Origin: Acidipropionibacterium sp.
GTDB taxonomy: Bacteria; Actinomycetota; Actinomycetes; Propionibacteriales; Propionibacteriaceae
Reading direction: 5' to 3'
Assembly: GCA_022647765.1 (NCBI GenBank)
Contig: JALCLH010000014.1
Location: 1 to 64,000, forward strand
DNA length: 64,000 bases
Part shown: positions 43,647 to 52,555 of the stretch, one piece after another
Position numbering within the stretch: position 1 is the first letter of the stretch
Layout of the letters: each line of letters begins with the position of its first letter
Program-made: the position numbers and the translations under genes
Notes under the pieces: model-generated
What the model saw: only the letters and a program-made list of their open reading frames with translations
Told to the model about the DNA's origin: nothing
Database searches by the model: none

Positions 43647-45209
43647 GTAACTGTTCAGGTGGTGGCGGGCATCCACGGATGCCCGTCGAACAGGTCGACC
43701 AGGACCCCGAAACCGTTGCGTGACTGCTTGGCCGCCGTAGCCAGGTACGAGCGCAGGCGCACGAACCGGTTCGCACCCGGCAGGCTGCGGTAACACCCCG
43801 ACACCTTCTGATGGACCTTCACCATCCGCACCTCGCGCTCAGCCGCATTATTGTCCGGCGGCAGGCCCTCCACGGTGGCGAACCGCAGGTAATCATCGAT
43901 CCGAGCACCGATCCGCCGGGCCAGGGCACGATGCTTCCTGCCGACCTTCCCCGCCACCAGCGACTGGGCACCCAGTATCGCGGCATCCACGATGAGGCGG
44001 CGCTGGGCGGCCAAAACCCCCGCATCCACATCCCCGGCGGCTGCGTCGGGATCGTGGATCAGCACCAGCAGCGCGTCCAACACTTGCTGGGCCCAGCAGA
44101 ACGAGTCCGGTGGATCATGCGCGGCGTGGTAGTCGATCACCGCGATCAACTCGCGCAGCACGTGCGCGGCGCACAACTGATGATCGGCATCCCCGAAACC
44201 GTCGTAGGGCGACCACGCATCATGAACCAGGACCCCGGTGACCTGGGGCAGGACACCGGCGGCGTCCATCGCCGCCCGGCCCCGCTGGGGGTGCACGCTC
44301 AGGTGCGAGTGGCCCGGTGTGGAGGCCGAGTGGACCCAGTGCAGTGTGCCGGCGACTCTCAGCCCGGTCTCATCGGCATGGACCACAGGGGCGGAGGAGA
44401 TAGCGGCCCCGATGGTCTCCATGAATCCGTCCAGGCGCTGGTCCCCGGCCGCGGCGAGGGCCGCGGCCACCGAGCCGGTTGCCACCGGGATGCCGAGCAG
44501 GTCGGACATGGTCGTGGCGGTCCGGGCGATGGCCACGTGCTGGCCGGCGGTCAGGTAGACCATTATGGCTTTCGCGCGGGGCCCGTACTGGACCGGGGCG
44601 TTCACTCCGGCCGGTGCCGGCGCGGTGGTCTGATGCCCGCAGGCGCACCGGCGGGTGATCAGGCGGTGTTCGGTGACGATCGCGCGCAGGGGCGGGAGTT
44701 CGACCACCTGCCGGGCCACCGCACCGGTGTCGCAGGATTCGTCGAGGGCCCCTCCGCAGTCCGGACAGTGGCCGGGGGCGTGGACGATCACATGGTCGGG
44801 GTGGTCGGTCTGTCGCAGGGTGGTGCCGGTGTGGCCGTGCTGGCCCCCGGGCGTGCGCCCCGATCGGGTGCGCAACGATTTCGGGGCGGGTGCGGCCAGG
44901 CCGTCGCTCGAGGGTGGTTTCGAGGAGTTGCGGGAGGAGGACTGGAGTTGGCGTTCCAGGTCGGCGATCCGGGCGTTCAACGCCGTGATCTGGGTGGTGA
45001 GGGCTGCGACCTCGGCGGCGTGATCGGCCTTCATCGTGGTGATCTGGGCGGCTTGGGAGGCCACGAGCTCGGTGAGCTCGTCGTAGGTGGGCCGTCGTCT
45101 GGTCGCCATGGTCAATGGTGTGCCGGGCAAGCGCGACGCCCGGGCAGCGACACGCCGAGCGCAGCGGATCAGCCGGTCACGACCCCGACCCGACCACCTG
45201 AACAGTTAC
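43647..45209 (-). mobile_element. IS66-family element nested in the IS1595 element
   Basis: Inverted repeats GTAACTGTTCAGGTGGT (43647-43663) and the complement (45193-45209), flanked by the 8-bp duplication CGTGGGTA (43639-43646 and 45210-45217). It is 1563 bp with a single transposase gene. The perfect duplications mean it inserted after the IS1595 element. Confidence 0.92.
43655..45109 (-). CDS. IS66-family transposase (TnpC-like)
   Basis: About 484 residues: an N-terminal leucine-zipper-like coiled coil (VASQAAQITTMKADHAAEVAALTTQITALNARIADLERQL), the SSRNSSKPPSSDG motif, a zinc-binding CPDCGG, and a DDE core with VVHADETGLRVAG, VLVHDAWSPYDGF and the C-terminal PPDNNAAEREVRMVK. The ATG MATRRRPTYDEL is used. 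The accessory TnpA/TnpB genes of classical IS66 elements are absent, as in single-ORF members. It appears intact. Confidence 0.93.
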   Translation of the reverse strand: MATRRRPTYDELTELVASQAAQITTMKADHAAEVAALTTQITALNARIADLERQLQSSSRNSSKPPSSDGLAAPAPKSLRTRSGRTPGGQHGHTGTTLRQTDHPDHVIVHAPGHCPDCGGALDESCDTGAVARQVVELPPLRAIVTEHRLITRRCACGHQTTAPAPAGVNAPVQYGPRAKAIMVYLTAGQHVAIARTATTMSDLLGIPVATGSVAAALAAAGDQRLDGFMETIGAAISSAPVVHADETGLRVAGTLHWVHSASTPGHSHLSVHPQRGRAAMDAAGVLPQVTGVLVHDAWSPYDGFGDADHQLCAAHVLRELIAVIDYHAAHDPPDSFCWAQQVLDALLVLIHDPDAAAGDVDAGVLAAQRRLIVDAAILGAQSLVAGKVGRKHRALARRIGARIDDYLRFATVEGLPPDNNAAEREVRMVKVHQKVSGCYRSLPGANRFVRLRSYLATAAKQSRNGFGVLVDLFDGHPWMPATT

Positions 45210-45291
45210 CGTGGGTAATCGCCCCCAGCGCGCGGCTCCAGCATGACCCCATGCTACTCCGCCAAACTGCATACCCCTAACAAGCGAAAAC

Positions 45292-45345
45292 AGGGGTTCG
45301 GTCGAGATCGGGGCCGTCCAATGCCTCCAACTCGACCGAACCCCT
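45292..45345. terminator. Probable terminator downstream of der
   Basis: AGGGGTTCGGTCGAG (45292-45306) pairs perfectly with CTCGACCGAACCCCT (45331-45345) across a 24-nt loop. It lies 24 bp beyond the der stop and next to the IS1595 insertion point. Confidence 0.6.
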
Positions 45346-45368
45346 GACATGGATCGGGCGGGCGCAGC

Positions 45369-46733
45369 TCAGCGCTTCTTGCCGCCCCGCTTCTCCCGGG
45401 GCCTCACCTCGACCACCACCGGGGTGCCGGTGAACCCGAAGTCCTCGCGCAACCGCCGCTCGATGAACCGGACATATCCCTGATCCATCAGCCCCGAGGT
45501 GAACAGCACGAAGGTGGGCGGGCAGCTGTGGGCCTGGGTGCCGAACAGGATTCGCGGCTGCTTGCCGCCGCGCACCGGATGGGGATGGGCGGCCGCCAGC
45601 CGGCCCAGGAAGGCGTTGAGCTTGCCGGTGGAGATCCGGGTCTCCCAGCCCTCCAGTGCGGTCTCGATGGCCGCGCCGAGACGCTCCACATTGCGCCCCG
45701 ACAGCGCCGAGATGTTGACCCTCGGCGCCCAGGCGAAGGCCTGCACGTCCCTCTCGATCTCGCGCTCCAGGTAGCGTCGGCGCTCCTCGTCGGTGAGATC
45801 CCACTTGTTGTAGGCGATCACCAGGGCCCGCCCGGCCTCCTCGACCATCGACAGGATCCGCAGGTCCTGCTCGCTGATCGGCTGATCGGCGTCGATGACG
45901 ACGACGCAGACCTCGGCCCGCTCGATCGCGGTCTGAGTGCGCAGGGAGGCGTAGTACTCGTGCCCGGAGGCCTCCTTGACCCGCTTGCGCAGGCCGGCGG
46001 TGTCGATGAACCGGTACACCGTCCGGTTCACCGAGACCAGCTCGTCGACCGGGTCCACGGTGGTTCCGGAGATGTCCGAGACCACCGACCGGTCGGCCCG
46101 GGCCAGCCGGTTCAGCAGCGACGACTTGCCGACATTCGGCTTGCCGACGATGGCCACCCGGCGCGGCCCGCCGGGCTCCTCGACGGTCTGGGCGCGCTCG
46201 GGCAGCACCGCCACCAGGGCGTCCAGCAGATCCCCCGAGCCTCGCCCGTGCATCGCCGAGACCGGCCAGGGCTCCCCCAGCCCCAGGTTCCACATGGTCG
46301 CAGCGCCGGCCTCGCCGCGCTGGTCGTCGACCTTGTTCGCGGCCAGCACGACCGGCTTGTCGGCCCGGCGCAGCACCCTCACCACCGCCTCGTCCTCGTC
46401 GGTGGTGCCGATGGTGGCGTCGACCACCAGCAGCACGGCGTCGGCGGTGGAGATCGCCAGTTCGGCCTGCTCGGCGATCCGGGCGGCCATCCCCTTCGCG
46501 TCGGAGGCCCAGCCGCCGGTGTCGACCAGGACGAAGTCGTGGCCGGCCCACTCGGCGTCATAGGAGACCCGGTCGCGGGTCACCCCGGGAATGTCCTGGA
46601 CGACCGCCTCGCGGCGCCCCAGGATGCGGTTGACCAGGGTCGACTTGCCGACGTTGGGGCGTCCGACGACGGCGACCACCGGCTTGGGCAGCGCCTCCTC
46701 GGCGCCCTGTTCAGGACCTGTGGGCTCTGTCAT
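45369..46733 (-). CDS. der: Ribosome-assembly GTPase Der (EngA)
   Basis: A 454-residue tandem GTPase essential for 50S assembly. GD1 has [18 protein letters not shown] and NKVD; GD2 has [22 protein letters not shown] and YNKWD; the C-terminal KH-like domain ends in a basic tail (EKRGGKKR). All G motifs are intact. The [16 protein letters not shown] follows GAAGGAA. It is the last gene of tyrA-cmk-der, 61 nt after cmk. Confidence 0.95.
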   Translation of the reverse strand: MTEPTGPEQGAEEALPKPVVAVVGRPNVGKSTLVNRILGRREAVVQDIPGVTRDRVSYDAEWAGHDFVLVDTGGWASDAKGMAARIAEQAELAISTADAVLLVVDATIGTTDEDEAVVRVLRRADKPVVLAANKVDDQRGEAGAATMWNLGLGEPWPVSAMHGRGSGDLLDALVAVLPERAQTVEEPGGPRRVAIVGKPNVGKSSLLNRLARADRSVVSDISGTTVDPVDELVSVNRTVYRFIDTAGLRKRVKEASGHEYYASLRTQTAIERAEVCVVVIDADQPISEQDLRILSMVEEAGRALVIAYNKWDLTDEERRRYLEREIERDVQAFAWAPRVNISALSGRNVERLGAAIETALEGWETRISTGKLNAFLGRLAAAHPHPVRGGKQPRILFGTQAHSCPPTFVLFTSGLMDQGYVRFIERRLREDFGFTGTPVVVEVRPREKRGGKKR

Positions 46734-46794
46734 GCCGTTCCTTCGTGCCGTTCTGCGTGCTGGCTGAGTGAGATTGGTGATGGGCGAGATGGTG

Positions 46795-47520
46795 TCATTG
46801 TTGGGCGGAAAGGGCGCCGGGCACCAGGGACACGACGGTATCAACCACCTGGTCGAGTGTCAGCGCGGTGGAGTCGATCACGGTGACCCCGGGGGCCGGA
46901 GCCTGGAAGGAGGACACCGTCGAGTCGTCCCGGTCGCGGCGGATCACCTGATCGCTGACCTGGCTCGGGTCCACCGAGGCGTCGAGCTCGGCCCGGCGCC
47001 GGGCCACCCGCACCGCGGGATCGGCCACCAGCAGCACCCTCAGCTGCGCGTCCGGGCACACCGCGGTGGTGATGTCGCGGCCCTCCACCACGATCCGGTG
47101 GCCGTGCTCGGCCACGATGCGCCGCATCCGGTCGCTGAGCAGATCGCGGACCGGCTGGATGGTGGCGACCGCCGAGACCCGGGCGCTGGTGGCCGGCTCG
47201 CGGATCTGGTCGGTGACATCCTGCCCGTCGATGACGACCCGGTCGACTCCCGGCACGGTGCTCAGCTCCCACCGGGCCTGGCGCACCAGGTCGATGACGG
47301 CCTGCGGATCCGCCGCCGGGTCGATGCCGCGGTTGGCGACCGCGCAGGACACCGCCCGGTACATCGATCCGGTGTCCAGGCAGGCCAGCCCCAGACGCCG
47401 TGCGACCGCTGTGGAGGTCGACGACTTCCCCGAACCGCTCGGCCCGTCGATGGCGATCACCAGCGGCTCCGCCTCCGAAGCGGGTGGGGACGCCGGGTCG
47501 GCGGGCTGGGCGCAGGTCAT
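46795..47520 (-). CDS. cmk: Cytidylate kinase
   Basis: A 241-residue (d)CMP kinase: P-loop [22 protein letters not shown], the CMP-binding [10 protein letters not shown], the NMP-domain insert, [23 protein letters not shown] and the LID RDRDDST. The first 18 residues are a variable extension. The [12 protein letters not shown] follows GGAG. It lies between tyrA and der, the order common in actinobacteria. Confidence 0.95.
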   Translation of the reverse strand: MTCAQPADPASPPASEAEPLVIAIDGPSGSGKSSTSTAVARRLGLACLDTGSMYRAVSCAVANRGIDPAADPQAVIDLVRQARWELSTVPGVDRVVIDGQDVTDQIREPATSARVSAVATIQPVRDLLSDRMRRIVAEHGHRIVVEGRDITTAVCPDAQLRVLLVADPAVRVARRRAELDASVDPSQVSDQVIRRDRDDSTVSSFQAPAPGVTVIDSTALTLDQVVDTVVSLVPGALSAQQ

Positions 47521-47673
47521 GGAGAACTCCAATCGGGAGGGGGTGTCGGACCTTGAGGTCGGATCAAAGGCTGGTCGGATTGAGGCCGCGAGTCAAGACG
47601 CGGGGAGGCTGCCGGGACGAGCGGTCACATCGGGGCGGTCAACTCGGGACGGGCGAGTCGGGACGGGCGGGGC

Positions 47674-48717
47674 TCAGGAGCGCAGCCCCCAGTCGTGCTC
47701 GCGCATCCAGGCCCTCAGATCGTCGGCGCGGGCGGGATCGACCTCGATCGACAGGAAGCCGGCGTCCCGGGCCTGATCGTGCTCCACCGACAGGTCCTCG
47801 ATGTTGACGCCGAGCCGGTCGATGTCGGAGAACAGCCGGGCCAGCGCACCGGGCCGGTCGGGGATCTCCACCACCACGGTGGTGGTCTCCGACAGCTCGC
47901 GGCCGTGCTTGCCACCCAGGGATCTCGCCCCGGCCCGGCCCATCTTCAGGAAGGACTCCAGCTCATCGGGGTCGTCCAGCACGTTGATCAGGGTGTCGAG
48001 ATCCTCGCGGACCTGGCCGAGCTGCTCGCGGACCGCGGTCCGGTTGGCGGTGAGGATCTGGCGCCACATCTCGGTCTGGGACTGGGCGATCCGGGTGACG
48101 TCGCGGATCCCGCCACCGGCCAGCGGCAGGTGGGAGCGCGCCGCGTGCCTCAGATTCGCCGCGGTGAGGATGCTCATCAGCTGCGGCAGATGGGAGACCT
48201 CGGCCACCGCGGTGTCGTGGTCGCGGGTGTCCAGGGTGACCGTGCGCGCTCCGCACAGCCCGGCGAGCATGCGGACCCGCTCGATCGACTCGGCGCTGTT
48301 CTCCGGTCTGGGAGTGAGCACCCAGGTCCGGTCGACGAAGAGCTCGGGGACGGCGGTGAGCGGGCCGGTGTACTGGGTGCCCGACATCGGGTGGGAGCCG
48401 ACGTAACGGGACAGGTCGATGTCGCGCTCGCGCAGCGCGCTGAGCACCGCGGACTTCACCGAGGCGGTGTCGGTGACCACGGCGTTGCGATGCCAGCGCA
48501 GCCTCTCGGCGATCGTCGAGGCCACCGCGGACGGCGGCGTGGCGACGATCACCAGGCGGTAGTCGCCCGGGTCCAGCAGGCTCAGGACGCCGGCTCCGCG
48601 GCCGGCGGCGACCATCGCGTTGGCCGGGTCGAGATCCCACAGGTGCACCTCGGCCCCCTGCCGGGTGAGGGCGCAGCCGATGGAGGCGCCGATCAGCCCG
48701 GTGCCGACGATGAGCAC
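47674..48717 (-). CDS. tyrA: Prephenate dehydrogenase with ACT domain
   Basis: A 347-residue TyrA: the NAD site LIVGTGLIGASIGCALTRQG at the very N-terminus, the catalytic-His block GSHPMSGTQYTGP, EVSHLPQLMS, and a C-terminal ACT domain (VVVEIPDRPGALARLFSDIDRLGVNIEDL) for tyrosine feedback. A GTG start at 48717 is used because an in-frame stop lies upstream; the N-terminus is therefore short but contains the whole Rossmann motif. Confidence 0.93.
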   Translation of the reverse strand: MLIVGTGLIGASIGCALTRQGAEVHLWDLDPANAMVAAGRGAGVLSLLDPGDYRLVIVATPPSAVASTIAERLRWHRNAVVTDTASVKSAVLSALRERDIDLSRYVGSHPMSGTQYTGPLTAVPELFVDRTWVLTPRPENSAESIERVRMLAGLCGARTVTLDTRDHDTAVAEVSHLPQLMSILTAANLRHAARSHLPLAGGGIRDVTRIAQSQTEMWRQILTANRTAVREQLGQVREDLDTLINVLDDPDELESFLKMGRAGARSLGGKHGRELSETTTVVVEIPDRPGALARLFSDIDRLGVNIEDLSVEHDQARDAGFLSIEVDPARADDLRAWMREHDWGLRS

Positions 48718-48765
48718 CGGATCGACGATCGCGACGTCCTGCGGTGTAGGCGGAGGGAAGAGGTG

Positions 48766-49455
48766 TCACGAGGCGCTCCAGAAGGCCCGGACCCGGTCGC
48801 GACCGAGCCGCCGGAAGGTTCGCCGGCCGCCGGTGCGCGGATCGAGGATGGAGACCTCCAGCTCGTCGGCGATCGCCGCGTCGGAGGAGGCGGTCAGCGC
48901 GGCGGCGGCGCACCGGACGGCGTCATCCAGCGGGGTGGAGTCCGTGATGAACTCATTGATGGTGTCGCGGCGGTCCTGGCTCATCGGTCCGAGCACCGTC
49001 GGGGCGATGCCGTCGCTGACCGAACCGTCCCAGCTGATCCGGAAGATCTGGTCGGCGGGTCGCGTCCGGCCCAGTTCGGCGACCGCCAGCTCCACCTCGT
49101 AGGGCTTCTCATTCATGGAGGCGAAGTTCGCCCCGATCACCTGGGCGTAGGTGGTGGCCAGCGCCAGTCCGGTGACGTCCAGCGGGCCGTAGGCGTAGGC
49201 GCGGATGTCCGCCAGCCTGATCCCGGCCACCCGGAGCTGCTCGTACTCGTTGTAGCGCCCGACCGCGGCGAAGCCGATGCGGTCGTGAATCTCGGAGGTC
49301 TGGTGCAGCGAGCGTGACGGGTTGTGGGCCACCATGCAGATGCCGTCCGCGCAGCGCGCCACCACCACGGCATAACCGCGGCCCACTCCGCGGCGGGCGA
49401 AATCGGCCCGATCGCTGATCCACTGGTCGGGTGAGACGTAGGCGGGCACGGTCAT
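48766..49455 (-). CDS. prcA: 20S proteasome alpha subunit
   Basis: A 229-residue alpha subunit: YVSPDQWISDRADFARRGVGRGYAVVVARCADGICMVAHNPSRSLHQTSEIHDRIGFAAVGRYNEYEQLRVAG, then ASMNEKPYEVELAVAELG. There is no N-terminal catalytic Thr, as expected for the gate-forming outer ring. AGGAG precedes the ATG. It follows prcB by 85 nt, the usual actinobacterial order. Confidence 0.94.
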   Translation of the reverse strand: MTVPAYVSPDQWISDRADFARRGVGRGYAVVVARCADGICMVAHNPSRSLHQTSEIHDRIGFAAVGRYNEYEQLRVAGIRLADIRAYAYGPLDVTGLALATTYAQVIGANFASMNEKPYEVELAVAELGRTRPADQIFRISWDGSVSDGIAPTVLGPMSQDRRDTINEFITDSTPLDDAVRCAAAALTASSDAAIADELEVSILDPRTGGRRTFRRLGRDRVRAFWSAS

Positions 49456-49540
49456 GGCTGGGAGCTCCTTTCGGGGACTGGCGGGTTGGACGGGGCTGAG
49501 CGGGAAACAGCCGGGGGCTTGCGGACTCGGTGCCGGCCGG

Positions 49541-50359
49541 TCAGGAGCTCTCGTTGGACTCGGTGATCTCGTCGACGAGGCGCTTGGCGACCAGTGCGAC
49601 GTTCTCCGTGGCGATTCGGGTGACCCCGTCCTCGTCGGCGACCACGACGACCGGATAGACGCCCCGGCTCAGGTCCGGGCCGGTGGTGGCGGCGTCATCG
49701 CTGGCGGCGTCGTAGATCGCCCGCACCGCCAGCTGCACCGCTTCGTTGCGGTCCATGTCGAGCCGGTGGCGCTTCTTCAGCGTCGCCGTGGCGAAGATGC
49801 TGCCGGTCCCGGCGGTGCAGAAGGCGTGCTCCTCGTTGCGCCCGCCGGTGCCGTCGTAGGAGAAGATCCGGCCGCGGTGGCGGAAGGCGTCCCAGCCGGC
49901 GAAGACCGGGATGACGGCGATCCCCAGGACCGCCATCGCCAGGTTGGAGCGCACCAGGATGGCCAGCCGGGCGGCGCGCCCGTCGAGGCTGAGCGGGCGC
50001 CCCTCGATCTTCTCGTAGTGCTCCAGCTCGGTCTGGAAGAGCCGCACCATCTCTATCGCCAGGCCGACCGCCCCGGTCACCCCGAGCACCGAGATGCCGT
50101 CGGCGCCGAAGACCTTCTCGATGTCGTCCTGGGCGATGAGGGAGCCCATCGTGGCCCGCCGGTCACCGCAGATCACCACCCCCGAGTTGTACTTCAGCGC
50201 CACGATCGTGGTGCCGTGGCGCAGCAGTTCGGGCATGCTGGTGTCCAGCGAGGTGGGCGGCAGCAGGTCGGGCGACACCAGCCGGGTGAACTCGGTGAAC
50301 GAGTCGCTGCCGGCCGCCAGGTAGGGCGCCGGGAGCATCGTTCCCCAGGGCTGGATCAT
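49541..50359 (-). CDS. prcB: 20S proteasome beta subunit
   Basis: A 272-residue catalytic subunit with a 49-residue propeptide. Autocleavage before Thr50 in RHG-TTIVALKYNSGVVICGDRRATMG exposes the N-terminal nucleophile; D and K equivalents (GDRRAT; RLAILVRSNLAM) follow. GGAGG precedes the ATG. The pup and dop genes that normally lie just upstream are not here; a divergent DUF3054 gene occupies the spot. Confidence 0.94.
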   Translation of the reverse strand: MIQPWGTMLPAPYLAAGSDSFTEFTRLVSPDLLPPTSLDTSMPELLRHGTTIVALKYNSGVVICGDRRATMGSLIAQDDIEKVFGADGISVLGVTGAVGLAIEMVRLFQTELEHYEKIEGRPLSLDGRAARLAILVRSNLAMAVLGIAVIPVFAGWDAFRHRGRIFSYDGTGGRNEEHAFCTAGTGSIFATATLKKRHRLDMDRNEAVQLAVRAIYDAASDDAATTGPDLSRGVYPVVVVADEDGVTRIATENVALVAKRLVDEITESNESS

Positions 50360-50535
50360 CGTCCTCCTCGCAGTGCTGGCTCAGTGGTGGTCGGCGCCGG
50401 TGCGGCCGGGCGGCCACGGCGTCCCGCCCCCAAGAGTAGCCAACCGGACCGGCCGGTGCCCGGCAGCGGTATGGTCGGCGTCGCGACGGGCCTGCAGAGG
50501 TGCCCGTCGGAGCCGGCACGGACAGCGAGGCCCCG

Positions 50536-50916
50536 ATGAGTCACAGTAAGACGACAGCCTCCGGTCAGGTGCGCCTGACCGTGGTGATGGACATCCTGGC
50601 GGTGCTGATCTTCGCCATCATCGGCCGGCTGGCCCACCAGGAGACGCTGAACCCGGGCGGCCTGATGCGCACCGTGGTGCCCTTCCTGGCCGGCCTGGTG
50701 GTCGGCTGGATCATCGTCGTGGTGGGCCGGCTCCCGGCCGCCGAATGGCGTGCCGGCCTGGTGGTCTGGGCCTGCACCCTGGTGCTGGGCATGGCGATGC
50801 GTCACTTCACGCACCAGGGTGTGGTGCTCTCCTTCGTCATCGTCGCCGCGATCTTCCTGGCGCTGTTCCTGATCGGCTGGCGGGTGGTCGCCGGCCTGGT
50901 GAGACGGCGTCGCTGA
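50536..50916 (+). CDS. DUF3054 membrane protein
   Basis: A 126-residue, four-helix protein: LTVVMDILAVLIFAIIGRLAHQE, TVVPFLAGLVVGWIIVVVGR, AGLVVWACTLVLGMAMRHFTHQG and FVIVAAIFLALFLIGWRVVAGLVRRRR. DUF3054 has no known function. It is the only plus-strand gene in this block, between trmI and prcB. Confidence 0.88.
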   Translation: MSHSKTTASGQVRLTVVMDILAVLIFAIIGRLAHQETLNPGGLMRTVVPFLAGLVVGWIIVVVGRLPAAEWRAGLVVWACTLVLGMAMRHFTHQGVVLSFVIVAAIFLALFLIGWRVVAGLVRRRR

Positions 50917-50950
50917 GAGCCCGCTGCCCGCAACTCCCGCAACCCCGGGA

Positions 50951-52555
50951 TCAGCGCTCCTCCTTGGCCGGACGCCACTGGTCGTGCTCGGTGATATTGC
51001 GCGGCCGGGGGCCGTGGTAGTCGGGGCCGTAGGCCCCCGGGGCCGGTCGGCGCTTGCGCATCGGCGCCTCGACGCCGGGGGCCAGCCGCCGGGAGAGCAC
51101 CAGGAATCCGGTGTGCCCGGTGGTGCCGTGGGAGGGCCGGATCGACAGCCCCTCGGCGTGCCAGTCGCGGATCGTGGTCTCGGTGGCGCTCGGCTCGGTC
51201 CAGCCGCCCTCGGCGCGCAGGGTGTCCATCACCCGGCCCATCTGGGTGGTGGTGGCCACATAGCAGCACAGCACGCCGCCGGGCACCAGCACATTGCCCA
51301 CCGCGCCGACGCACTCCCAGGGGGCGAGCATGTCGAGGATGGCGCGGTCCACCGGTTCCGGCGAGATATCGGTGGCCAGATCGGCCAGTCTCAGCCGCCA
51401 GGAGGCGGGCTGCTCGCCGTAGAAGGTGACGACATTGCCGCGCGCCACCTCGGCGAACTCGGGACGGCGCTCGTAGGAGGTGAGGCTGCCGCCCGGCCCG
51501 ATCGCGCGCAGCAGCGGGATGGTGAGGCCGCCGGAACCCACCCCGGCCTCCAGCACCCGGGCGCCGGGGAAGATGTCGGCCACCGAGATGATCTGGGCCG
51601 ACTCCTTGGGGTAGATGATCGCCGCCTCGCGGGGCATCGTCACGGTGAACTCTCCGAGGGTCGGGCGCATCGCCAGGAAGTCCATCCCGCCGGCCGAGGT
51701 GACCACCACCCCCTGCGGGCCGCCGATGAGATCGTCGTGGCGCACCATCCCCTTGGTGGTGTGGAAGATGCCGCCGGAACTCAGCACGATGGAGTGACGG
51801 CGTCCCTTGGAGTCGGTGAGGGTGACCCGCTCACCGGCCCGCAGCACTCCCCCGCCGCCGGCCGACATCGGGGCGGCCGGCTGGCCCGCCAGATGCCACA
51901 GCTTCACCAGGTCGCGCAGATGAAGGCCCTCCAGAGTGGCCCGGTGGACGCGGTTGGCCGCCGGCGGCGGGGTGGCCAGCCCGTCGAGGGCCAGCACCCT
52001 GGCCCCGGCGTCGTTGCCCGCCCGGGCGCCGGAGGCCGAGTCCTCGATCACCAGGCAGTCGGCGGGATCGACGCCGAGCCTCGAGGCGGCCAGCAGGTAG
52101 GGGTCGGGGGCGGGCTTGTTGCGGTCGTCGGGCAGATCGTCATAGGTGACGATGGTCTCGAACAGGCCCTCCTCGAAGTGCTCCAGCAGCGGCTCGATGA
52201 CCGCCCGGGTGGAGCCGGTCACCAGGGCGCACGGCACCCCGGCGGCGCGCACCTCCCGCAGCAGCGGGTAGGAGCCGGGACACCACGGCACCTCGCGCTC
52301 CTGGTGGTAGCGGCGCACCATCGCGACCAGCAGCTCCTCCACCTGCGCCGGCGACATCGCGGCGTCCAGCTCCTCGCTGATCGCGGTGGTCACCGCCGAC
52401 AGCGGGGTGCCGATGAAACCGGCCGCCCGCTCGTGGCTCCACTCGCCGCCCCGGGAGGTGACGATCTGCGTCTCGGCCTCCATCCAGCGCGGCTCGGTGT
52501 CGACCAGGGTCCCGTCGAAGTCCCACAGGACGGCGGACGGCGTCTCACTTGGCAT
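50951..52555 (-). CDS. HAD phosphatase fused to tRNA (adenine-58-N1)-methyltransferase TrmI
   Basis: A 534-residue two-domain protein. Residues 1-225 are a HAD-IA phosphatase: VLWDFDGTLVDTEPRW (nucleophile Asp), LVTGSTRA, KPAPDPYLLAASRLGV and VIEDSASGARAGNDAG. Residues 235-534 are TrmI: GERVTLTDSKGRRHSIVLSSGG, TMPREAAIIYPKESAQIISVADIFPGARVLEAGVGSGGLTIPLLRAIG (SAM site) and DMLAPWECV. No stop or frame change separates them; an internal ATG (MSAGGGGVLRAGERV) lacks a ribosome-binding site. It overlaps the metH end by 11 nt. Confidence 0.87.
   Translation of the reverse strand: MPSETPSAVLWDFDGTLVDTEPRWMEAETQIVTSRGGEWSHERAAGFIGTPLSAVTTAISEELDAAMSPAQVEELLVAMVRRYHQEREVPWCPGSYPLLREVRAAGVPCALVTGSTRAVIEPLLEHFEEGLFETIVTYDDLPDDRNKPAPDPYLLAASRLGVDPADCLVIEDSASGARAGNDAGARVLALDGLATPPPAANRVHRATLEGLHLRDLVKLWHLAGQPAAPMSAGGGGVLRAGERVTLTDSKGRRHSIVLSSGGIFHTTKGMVRHDDLIGGPQGVVVTSAGGMDFLAMRPTLGEFTVTMPREAAIIYPKESAQIISVADIFPGARVLEAGVGSGGLTIPLLRAIGPGGSLTSYERRPEFAEVARGNVVTFYGEQPASWRLRLADLATDISPEPVDRAILDMLAPWECVGAVGNVLVPGGVLCCYVATTTQMGRVMDTLRAEGGWTEPSATETTIRDWHAEGLSIRPSHGTTGHTGFLVLSRRLAPGVEAPMRKRRPAPGAYGPDYHGPRPRNITEHDQWRPAKEER

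Larger units (their letters stand above)
42630..45244 (-). pseudogene. IS1595-family transposase split by the nested IS
   Basis: The main part (42630-43638) has the zinc-ribbon CPRCAHPGGW...CAGCSRR, the ISXO2-like catalytic domain VEVDETYFGGVEAG, VTDGWNAYPG and SHLAAYLNEFAFRFNRR. The first 11 codons lie beyond the nested element (MLEPRAGGDYP from 45244). Joining across one 8-bp duplication restores a continuous 347-residue protein (YPRSLGEFRAWFSRD). As assembled it lacks its start and is inactive. Confidence 0.88.
42603..45279 (-). mobile_element. IS1595-family element interrupted by an IS66-family element
   Basis: Terminal repeats TAGGGGTATGCAGTTTGG (42603-42620) and its near-complement (45262-45279), flanked by an 8-bp duplication ACAAGCGA (42595-42602 and 45280-45287). 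Without the nested element the IS is about 1.1 kb, the expected size. It sits between helR and der and leaves the RAE attached to helR. Confidence 0.9.
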
